This document shows positions 45,755-55,239 of a stretch of DNA of 64,000 nt, in pieces (position 1 is the stretch's first letter; each line of letters starts with the position of its first letter). The stretch comes from Haliotis asinina (Eukaryota > Mollusca > Gastropoda > Lepetellida > Haliotidae). The stretch is from NCBI RefSeq assembly GCF_037392515.1, contig NC_090288.1, forward strand, positions 56,219,673 through 56,283,672, given 5' to 3'. The notes under the pieces are model-generated. The model was not told the DNA's origin, did not search any database, and saw only the letters and a list, made by a program, of their open reading frames with translations. Both the position numbers and the translations under genes were made by a program.

Positions 45755-48700
45755 TCATACATTCGTTGAAGCGTGGTGCTTTCCAGTCTGCGGGAATATG
45801 TGCGGGTTCTGTATGACATCAGAGTATGACGGCGGTGGGGCATCCAGTTCAACACGTGAATTGTACGCAGGGGGTGCTGTGGGCGGTGCTGGGGCGGGTG
45901 CTAAGGCGGGTGCTGAGGCGGGTGCTGTTGGGGTCGCCGATCTAGGTGCTGTTGGGACCATAAGTGAGATAGGTTCAGGGTCGGTGTCTGGCTCATTGGT
46001 GGACGAAATGAAGGATCTTTGTTGCCTCCTCCTGTAGCCATCATCGGCCAGGTGGTCCCAGTAACTGATTCTTTGCTCCTTGCGGCGAACTGCAACCAAC
46101 CACGCACGTATCATACTTTACTATTTTAAGGCCTTTGGCATTTCACTTACATATGTAATTACCTTTACCCCTTCACATTACCCCTATGCCTTCAGCTGAA
46201 GTGGTCGTCGTCTGCACGGGTACTACAGATATGTACCCATGACGCATTTCTGTATACAGAAGAGTACCCCAAACAGCACCAAAATACTCTGTACCTAACA
46301 CGGGAGACGAGTCCATATTCTGTAACCCCCAAAACCGAAAGCGTAAACTATGTAGCTGACCCCGTTCAACTAATTGCGAGTGGTATTGTGCACTGTGAAA
46401 TATTTGTTAGGGTGTATTGCCGTGTCCGATCAAGACACAGTTCCGATCAAGAAAACTGCAGAATGGGTCCTTGGGTACGTTTCTGCATTATGATTTTGGA
46501 TAGGATACGTCTGTGTACACGGATACGTACCAGGGGTACGTATCTGTAGCACAAGTGCCGACAATGATCCCTTCATCCTCAATCCTCATTTGTATATGTT
46601 GATCCACTGTTTGTTTAGTTTCTTGTTTCGGTAACGCCTCGATCAACAGTATTTCAGCTACATAACCAACAGAGGTACGGTTTGATAAACCAGTGGGTGA
46701 TATCATGATCAACGACCTTCCTCGTTCAATGACATCCAGTAAGCAGCCATGTTAGTTTGTCTAACCAAACAATCCACAAATCTCGTTGTACAAGAAACAA
46801 TGCCTGTTTGGTGTGCTGACCCCTATATCGTCAGTGAAGGCAGTTAATACAACGATTACAGGAGCAGTGCTTCATGCTGATATTTAAGTGTCATAGTTCT
46901 GTACTCCCAGCACGAATGAGTGTGTTACCTGAATTCTTACACAAGTTTCGTGAAATCAGTATGGCAGTGTGACAATCTGTCTGCTACATATTATGTCTTA
47001 ATCCCTTTGAAATCCCCTTCGGAAAAAATGCACTGATTAGAACCGCCTTGCATCCGTGTTGGTTTCATTGAATTGATGAACAGAAGCGGATGTTTATTGT
47101 TTGCAATATAATGTGTGCGTGATGGTGAGAAGTCAAGGGAGATAACTCTAACCTCTACATCTGCAGCATCCGTCGCAGTAGATTTCCTGGTTCAGATCAC
47201 TGTAGAAAGACCTTACGCAACAGTATAAGATGAGCGCGATAATGGCCAGCAAAACCAGGGCACCACCTGTTATGCCTAGTCCCAGCTGAAGAGCAATCCT
47301 GGAAGCAATTCTAAAGGGAAACATATATCGCCACACCTTCATTTGTTGACTATTACGAGAAAGTGATTGAGTGAGTTTAGTCTTACGCTACTCTTAGCAA
47401 TATCCCAACAATATCACGTCGGGGAACACCAGAAATGGGCTTCACACATCGAGTGACCAGCGAACGTGTTTACCACTAGGCTACTTCACCCATACTACAG
47501 CGTCAAGAGTCTAGAATAGTGGTCTATGTGCTGGGGACAATCTCAACCACTCGCCTCAAGAACAAATGTTATTTACAGGCGCAGCAATGCAACTTCACCA
47601 AATTACATTTCTGACTTCACTCCATTGTCTGATAGCTCCGTTTCTTTTCAGGAATGGAACGATATGCACCAGTTTCAATTGTAAGATCTTGATAGTTCGT
47701 ACTCTTTGTCTTACATTTGGCTTATGAACTTTCCAATACTTTGAATGTAATTTAAGTGAGGTAATATTACCTAACAATAATGAACACGAATGGAGGGTTA
47801 CTCGGAAATTACCCTCTACATAATACTGACAGGGGCGTAAAACCATATCTATTCACAGATTTCCCTTTCTCTTTATTTACTATTTAATCTGACAACTTCT
47901 TTAGTGAATGGCAATGTCAGTGAAGCATGTACAGTTTCCTGAGCCAGATATACGTTTTGCAAAAACAATTTAGCCTCATTTCTTTAGTTCTTTTGAAATT
48001 ATTTTGGTTACTCAGTTCAGGGGACGGCAAGGGTAGCTCGGTGGTACAACAGTCACGCGCTGAAGATCCGGGTTTGATTCCCGACAAAGCTTGAAGACCA
48101 TTTCTGGTTTCCTTGGACGTGATGTTGCTGGAATGTTGATAGAGGCGGGTTAAAACTATAGTTATTTACCCAGTGCTCTACTTAAAATGTTATAAAATCC
48201 GCTCAGAAACGAAAGTGGAAATATCCACAATGTAATGATGCGCCTGTTAAGAAAGTTCGTTTTTTTCGCGGCACTGACGTGCACTGGAGGGGAGATCGGA
48301 TCTGCCTCGAGTATTGTCTCGAATACTTACTTGTCTCGATCACAGCAGTACTGCTTGTCGACTTCCCCACAACAACCTCCTTCCGAGGCACAGTCGAACC
48401 TGGAGGATGCGGTCCACGAGCCGTATTTGTCGGCCTTACAGCAGTACTTGGCATACTCCTCTGAAACACAATCAGGGGCAGATGCTTGTATATCTGGAAG
48501 CCTTTCATCTTACCACCTGAGATTTCAAGAAACCATGTGGAAATTGCAAGACCGAAGCTATCCTAAAATTTGTGATCTTGAAATTTCACTATATATGTAA
48601 CATACATGAAATCAGTCTCTCTTTCTGCGTGCCTAAAATATACTCTCTGGTAACACGCTCGTAAGCATGCGCACACGTACGCGCGTGCGCACGCACAGTT

Positions 48701-49870
48701 GAATTTTCGTACCTGCTGGTATATGAACTGGCCTTCCATTATCAGAGTACGGGCCTCCACACACTGCGCCAGCAACGGGGCTCTCTGTAATGCATGAACG
48801 CGTTGTTAATCACTGGGCGACAGATATAAACACAGTAACATTATCAACGATTTTACATAATGGAAAAACATATGATATACTTTGCAATGAAGGACCAGCA
48901 TATGCATTCATTGTGTTTCATGTCTTTCAGTATTTGTAACGAAACTGTAAATGGTAGAATGTACAGGAAAACACATATTGCTAAAGTTACTTTCTTTCAT
49001 GGCAAATATTTTTTTAAACGCAGTTTGAACATATCGTCGGTGACCGATGCATTTGTACTTGTAATATATATATTTTTGTACCTTGTCTATAACTGACAAA
49101 AATTGGTTTTATGAAGTTATAAGCACTGAATAATTCAATGAGGCGACTGCCATCATACAAAACAAATTGGAGAAGAAAATGATTTTGTTTTACGTGCATT
49201 TAGAAGGGGAATTGTATAGACTAACAACTAGTCTCTGAAACAATCATATTTCAAAAAAGAAAGATCAAAGTAAGAAAACATAACATATAATGAAAAGGGG
49301 AATATCTTCATTTTCAGTGACTCTGTAAATCTACACTTGTCACATTTTCTTGGCTTGGACAGATTTGCTTCTGGGTCTGTATGACAGACTAGATCACTGT
49401 AACTGCCCGTTTACATTTCTGTTTTAGTGAACCACAACGGCGAGAGGCTAAAACGTAGAAGGTGCACAGAAAATGTTATGCCAGTGACGCGTTCCACATG
49501 AATACATGTGACAATATATCACAGGGTACAATAAAACTGCAACACATGCTTTGTTGTCATCCAAATCAACCAGGACAGAATGACTCTGAGGACTGAATTA
49601 CTTTGACACATGTTTTGATATAACCTGTTTCATTTTAGTTCTATTTAGCCACGATCCGTTGCAAGGGAATGTGTGTTTGAGAAATGGGTCAACCACTCGC
49701 AGCCCCGTGAAATGGAGGCTATTGAAGTACGTCGTGTCTACCTTGGAGTCCATTTTAACTGGATGGAAACACAGTAATAGTTGGTGGTATATCAGTTACT
49801 TACCAGCTATATATTGTACAACTAGAAGAGACACGAAGGGAAAACTTAACCATCGGAGTAGACTGTCCAT
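45755..49870 (-). CDS. Gene B: Shisa/STMC6-like membrane protein, 249 aa
   Basis: Five exons: 49804..49870, 48713..48784, 48331..48460, 47153..47298, 45755..46089, with the same phase series as gene A and total length divisible by three. Exon 1: signal peptide (MDSLLRWLSFPFVSLLVVQY). Exon 2: AVCGGPYSDNGRPVHIP. Exon 3: YCC, FDC, EGGCCGEVDKQYCCD, about 90 percent identical at the base level to exon 3 of gene A (117 of 130 by eye). Exon 4: TM helix (GITGGALVLLAIIALILYCC) then QEIYCDGCCRC. Exon 5: Ala/Pro-rich, ending in DAPPPSYSDV and a short tail. The exon 4 donor is GTTAGA, weaker than the rest. An alternative exon 4 acceptor 12 bases upstream keeps the frame. Family call as for gene A. Confidence 0.8.
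46640..46735 (-). mobile_element. SINE-B remnant
   Basis: CAACAGTATTTCAGCTACAT, GATAAACCAGTGGGTGATAT and CATGATCAACGAC follow the SINE-B order. Short and diverged. Intron 4 of gene B. Confidence 0.5.
47363..47492 (-). mobile_element. SINE-A copy with internal loss
   Basis: GAGTGAGTTTAGTCTTACGC and CCAGAAATGGGCTTCACACA run directly into CGAGTGACCAGCGAACGTGT, so the B-box stretch is deleted. Intron 3 of gene B. Confidence 0.85.
48018..48164 (+). mobile_element. SINE-A copy, diverged
   Basis: GACGGCAAGGGTAGCTCGGT, CCGGGTTTGATTCCCGACAA and TGATGTTGCTGGAATGTTGA. Intron 3 of gene B, opposite to the gene. Confidence 0.75.
48660..48702. repeat. Alternating purine-pyrimidine tract beside a splice donor
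   Basis: GCATGCGCACACGTACGCGC followed by GTGCGCACGCACAG: alternating G/A with C/T and rich in CG and CA steps, the type of sequence prone to Z-DNA. It ends about 10 bases into the intron after exon 2 of gene B. Confidence 0.7.
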
Positions 49871-51249
49871 ACACTTCCGCTTGTTGACACAACGCTGATG
49901 GAAGCGGTGTCTTGGGTATTAGTTCCCCGGAAAATATGACACAATCAAAGCAACAAGCTCATGATTTCGTGTCCGAGTTAAAACTGTTTCGAAATCTACA
50001 GCAGTCCTGGCTCATTTTAGATGCATTTCACAACAGTTCAAGAGACATTCGGCAACCAAGAATGCTGTAGTATGTGATCGTAACACTGTTAAAGACGACT
50101 GTCACTTCATTTGTCATGCTGTTGGGTCAAAATATGTTTCTCTCATATATTTTGTCCACCTCGTCCAACTGAAATCAGCTGATATTCTCCTCTAATTCAT
50201 GTACAATTAGATGTAAGACGATTGGAAATGTTGCTACTTATACATATCATGCTTTGTTCTTGACGAAGCACATTGAATTCACAGAGTATGTATTAATCTC
50301 TCTCCACTATAACATGATCATTTTACACTTTGAGACATGCATCCAAGGGACTCTAACATATACTCACATAGCTGTGTTTGGTTCAGCAGCTGCAAGCTAA
50401 TATATTATAAATAATTACAATTTGAGATTGACAATAACTTCAGAGTACGTTTATACATATTCTTAAACCATTATGACTCACGGTGTCTTTATTCAAATAA
50501 ACAGATGAGGAAACAACTGACCAGTAATAATGTTATTATGAGGAGGGTGTGGTTTTGTTCACTAAAATGTCACATTGATTAGACAGACTGGGCTAGTACC
50601 ACAACAATAATAATAATAACAATTTTTTGTAAGTGTATACTTACACGTTTTACTAGGAGTCTGTAGATTCAGGTAGAGAGTGGTAGACTGTCCATTGTAT
50701 ACATGTGTGTATTCTATTCTGATGACCTGTGTTCAAAGAGATTTTTTTCTTTTTGTCACACATCTCTTTTTGGTTCATTTTGAAAAAACATTTAGCGATC
50801 GTTTGACATTTGTAGATGTAGATTTATAAACACAAAAATCGTGTGGCATCAAAGTCTAATAAATAAATAAATAAATAAATTCAAAGTAGTTCTGGACTCA
50901 GATTCATGTTGCAAATACCATACTGCTATAAAATAACCCCTATAATACTGATTCCGTGACTCCCAGAAAATAGGTTAAACACTTCCATGTTCTACGCTAC
51001 ATAAACTGAACAAAAATTTCTCTGTTTTACTTATTCTATAATCATATTTGTGTTTTTGTACCTTGAGTAGTAGTAAAACGTTTTGTATAATATTTTTAAC
51101 GGGAACGCTGGCAAAGCAGACGATCAGAAACCGAACTAAGGGACGCAACTCCTGTATGTAGACCCCCCAGACTGATATCGATCCGATCTCGTATCCATGA
51201 CACAAACACGTAGCCTGCTGCCCCATATATACCGTCATAGTGTTGTCAA
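49871..51249. other. 5' flank of gene B; nothing recognised
   Basis: AT-rich sequence with a short (AATA)n run near 50860..50880. No promoter motif can be assigned with confidence. Confidence 0.45.
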
Positions 51250-51475
51250 CCCTTACGGATCAGAGTTAGAACTGGTCTTCAGTAACCCATGCTTGTCGAA
51301 AGATGCGACTTACGAGAGATTGTTTGATCAGGCTCGCTGAGCTGGTTGACACATGCCACCCTATCCCAACTGCGCTGATGATCACTGAGTTGTCTGGCCC
51401 AGACCCGAGTGTTGATTGGCGCCGCTATATAACTGCTGTAAATATTCCTGAGTGTAGCGTTACGGTTACACGCAA
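51250..51475 (+). mobile_element. SINE-B, nearly full length
   Basis: AGAACTGGTCTTCAGTAACC, TCAGGCTCGCTGAGCTGGTT, TTGTCTGGCCCAGACCCGAG, tail TATAACTGCTGTAAATATTC and GTAGCGTTACGG. Confidence 0.85.
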
Positions 51476-52651
51476 ACAAAATCTTAGTTTTGTCGACGAA
51501 GTATTATCCGGTTGAGCCAGCAATTGGCAGAACTAAAGTTTCTTCTGCCATTGCAGGGTAGATTAATTTTCAGACAAATGTCTAACGAACGAAACTGAGT
51601 AGTTACACGTTTGATACATAAGATAGAACTTGATTCGAACAGACTCGGACATAAACCCACATCACCCTCCAAACAAAAAACGCTTTAACAGCATTGCCAA
51701 CACAAGATAATATAGGATTGTTAAGACATTATGATATGCTTGACAAGTATTAGATAAGCCAGCGCAGTGAACACATTTGTGACAAGCAGGCGGGGCAAGT
51801 AATCTGGACGAATACACATGGTTGCTACTAGTAGATTGGCGATTACTCATGCGCAATACATGCTGATCGTGGCGTGAAATCAATACCGCTACTGTTTACA
51901 CATGTCTCGTAGAGCGATTCAGTCCAGCAAGCCACCTTCACGACACGATTCGCACGAGGCAATGGAACGTTTCACATTTTAGTCGACAACCTGTTTCCAT
52001 CTTGTTTCAAACGGAAAGTTCTGGAGGGCGTTCCCATGTATACAAACTGGGGTCATTTGTCAGGTGGTGGCTCATCTAATATTTCCCAAGCAGTAAGAAC
52101 CAGACCTATAACATGGTCAGTCAGAAAAGTAGGGCATCATTTCGGATTTATCAGTATTGTCAATCAATACATACGTTTTATGCATATAATACACAATAGA
52201 AATTAATTAAACAGCACAATTAATGAAACTCAGCCATGTGGTGTACTATAAGTAACATGGACATTCATGCCTGAATCATCCCCGCCAGTCCCATAATGTC
52301 TGCAGAAAGTGAATCAAGGAATCCCGTTTATGCATGGTGTCACGTGTTGTTTATTCAGTGAAGGGTATTCAAACCTTGGGATTATGTTGTTGACGGTTAA
52401 GGGAATAATGAATGTTTAATAATGTGTTCCTTGGTAAATGTTTGTGTCACACAACTTGATTATTAAAGTAGATTGTTCGGGGATCTTGTGTTTAAAACTA
52501 CATTCAGAGACATCTCATGACTTCTACTCATCAAATGATAAGTCTGAACTAGACAATCAGGTGATATTAGCACGGTTGCCCTGCGTGGATCATAATTGTC
52601 ATTTCGTGTCTTGTGCCCATCCGAAACCTTCTGAAACATTCCTAACCAGCG
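51476..52651. other. No feature recognised
   Basis: AT-rich; short open frames on both strands without splice context. Confidence 0.4.
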
Positions 52652-52866
52652 TTAAGAATTTCGGGACAAGCCGAAAGATTTTGGGAAACAGGAAGTGGTG
52701 AGTAGTGCCTTACACACGACTTCCGTGTAAGATGGAGGAATATCTATGTCAATGTCTGGACTGGTCTGACATGAAGGGGTCACCGGCGTTGACAACACGT
52801 TGTATCCCGGATGACTCAGAACAAACTTAAACTCAAAAGCAAAGAGATAATGCATTTTCCTTGGTC
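52652..52866 (-). pseudogene. Orphan terminal exon of a fourth Shisa-like gene (D)
   Basis: A phase-1 acceptor (CATTTCTCAG) opens a 71-codon frame ending in TAA. It reads LSTPVTPSCQTSPDIDIDIP then PSYTEVV and matches the last exon of gene C (FRTPVTPQSQTSPDTENHIP, PSYTDAV), on the same strand and in the same phase. No matching signal, Cys-rich or TM exons were found between it and gene C. It may be a remnant of a deleted gene copy, or an alternative last exon of gene C, about 2.4 kb beyond that gene's stop. The frame and PPSY motif are intact. Confidence 0.65.
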
Positions 52867-53849
52867 CTGAGAAATGGAGGTCCAAGGGTGGAGTCAACTC
52901 ACTGGATTTTGACAATTCATGTATATGTTTTTTGTCACTTGCTTGATAACGGTGTTAGCACCTACACCAAACTGTCGCACTCAGTACAATTAAAAAGTTG
53001 ACTATATGTCACTTGGTTGATAACATCGTCAGTAACTATACCGAAACGTCGCACTTATTGATTAAAGGAGGTGCCTATCCATAAAAGTGATGCCTCTCAA
53101 AGAAGGAATCAAAATTTACTTATTACTTAAAGACCCTTTTTCTTACTTCGACTAGTTTGACTTGTGTGTATTGAGCACATGATTGACTCTTTAATGCCAC
53201 AGCGTCATGCAGGAAGTTAAAATAGTTTCATTGCAATTTGGTCTACCCCTTTTGCAAGTATTACTGTACTATACTGGCACAACAGGTCCACGACGGGTCT
53301 CCAGTAACAGTGTGACGTGTGTGGGGAAACGAACTGGGGTTTCATTCTGGAGTACATATATTTCTGTATGTGTCTGCACTGAGTTCGTTGCCAAAGTCAG
53401 AATCCTCTGATCGTGAGTTTGTGTCTACAGTGTACCATTTTTATACACCATGGTCCTTTAACTCACTATCCATGCTCGTCGGTTTCACCAAATAGGAGAA
53501 TGTCTCACAGAACAGAACTTGGTACCGAACTCACTCACTGAACATAATCGCCTGCCTTCGGTGGTATCATCGTCACAGAAGAATGTAAGTGGTTAGATAT
53601 TGTTAGACTTATTGTAAAATTTCTAAAGTGGACACAATCAAGTACACATAATTTAATATGGTAATATATTCATGTAATATGCATTCAAAATTCAAAATGA
53701 ACACACAAAAGTGGATCAGGGCCACAGTAAAATCATGGAACATGGATTTCCTTCCTTGCACGTGATATAAATGCTCTTTCTACCACTTCGGTCGCAAACA
53801 ATGGTGAGAGAGGTAAAAAAAACCAACACAATTAAATTCTTCCATTTGG
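52867..53849. other. No feature recognised
   Basis: Searched by eye on the minus strand for a TM or Cys-rich exon to go with the orphan terminal exon; none found. Confidence 0.4.
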
Positions 53850-53851
53850 AA

Positions 53852-53928
<77 letters not shown>

Positions 53929-53949
53929 GGAGAGAGAGAGAGAGAGAGT
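53850..53949. repeat. Compound (AC)n(AG)n microsatellite
   Basis: About 19 bases of AC followed by about 80 bases of AG with a few interruptions. Confidence 0.97.
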
Positions 53950-54357
53950 ATTGTTGTAAACGCTTGTAATGTGCGTGAAGAAAAAGAAATCTCTCTCCCT
54001 CTCTGTGTGCGCGTGCGTAGAAGGTTGGGAGGTGCTTTGTTCGTACTATGCACCGTTTCCAGCTATCTGAACATTCATGCAGTTTCGATGCGTACGCCAA
54101 GTCAGTGAGTCTTACCACCCAAATGCGTTAGTATATTTGCGGGGACAAATGTCTGCAGCAATCGGATGTTGACAGTGGGTAATGTTGAGGTCACCGGACG
54201 CATGCGTTTTCTTCCAGTGCATGCTTGAGATATACATATTCAAGAATTTTGTAACTGTTAGTTGACTTGAGTGTAAACCCTTTACTGTCGTGGTACAACT
54301 TCACACAATTATGACCTCGCGTGACCCTTGATGCGAGATTCCCAGGCCAATTATCTG

Positions 54358-54738
54358 TGAGTTTGTTGTTTAACGCCCCATTCAGCAATATTCTAGCTGT
54401 AATGCGGCGGTCTGTGGAAAAATCCAATCTGGACCAGACAATCCACTGATAAAAATCATGAGCATCGATCTCGCAATTGGTAAACTGACTGTGTTTGGTT
54501 TTATGTCGCTTTTAGCAATATTTCACCAACATCAGGGCGGGGAACACAAGAAATTGACTTCACACACTGCACCTATGTGGGGATTCGAACCCGGGTCTTT
54601 GGTGTAACGAGCCAACGCTTTCACCATCAGGTAAAAGATGACGTGTCAACCAAGTCACCAAGACGGACCACCTGATCCGTTAGTCGCCTCTTACTACAAG
54701 CATGGGTTGCTGAAATGACCAATTCACACGGGTACATC
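54358..54738 (-). mobile_element. SINE-A nested inside a SINE-B
   Basis: SINE-B tail and core occupy 54358..54484 (GTTTGTTGTTTAACGCCCCA, CATGAGCATCGATCTCGCAA). A SINE-A follows at 54485..54637 (TTTTATGTCGCTTTTAGCAA, GGGATTCGAACCCGGGTCTT). SINE-B resumes at 54638 (GACGTGTCAACCAAGTCACC, TAGTCGCCTCTTACTACAAG). GGTAAA stands at both junctions and may be the target duplication. Confidence 0.85.
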
Positions 54739-55239
54739 GTTGCTACTAAACAGGCAAAAAAGCAAGGCTAAAATGCTTGTGTGATAATTTCCGATGTAGT
54801 TCTGAACAAAACTAGATGTTATAAAATGTATTTTATTGTAAACCGACCCACCAACTGGAAACGTTCGTAGCCCTGAGGATTCTTAATTTGAATGTAGCCA
54901 GTGTGTTAAAAAAGAGCTTAAGAAGTTCGTAGGGCCACGAATGTTTTGAGAATAGCTCTCCAGATGAAAAAAAATATGCTATCCTCATGAGGTATAGGTT
55001 CCCAGGTGAATTACAATATGGCGCCACCATGTCATGTACTGACAACAGTAACTTTAAAATAGAGGTGGGTATCCCAAAACTGGATAAATGAGGTAGCCTG
55101 TTAGTCGTTTAACACCGTACTGAGCACTGTTAATTCAAGCAGTATTTCTGCCAGTAAATATTCCAGTCTGATCATTGTTATGGTTGTCCTTCGTGGATCT
55201 CAAACATCACCTTGACATTTTTGGTCATTGAAAAACTTC
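54739..55239. other. 3' flank of gene C; nothing clear
   Basis: A weak SINE-B-like tail (GTTTAACACCGTACTGAGCA) near 55105. No other feature. Confidence 0.4.

Noticed and set aside
53771-54118. Frames rich in Arg-Glu or Ser-Leu
   Set aside because: They are translations of the AC/AG microsatellite.
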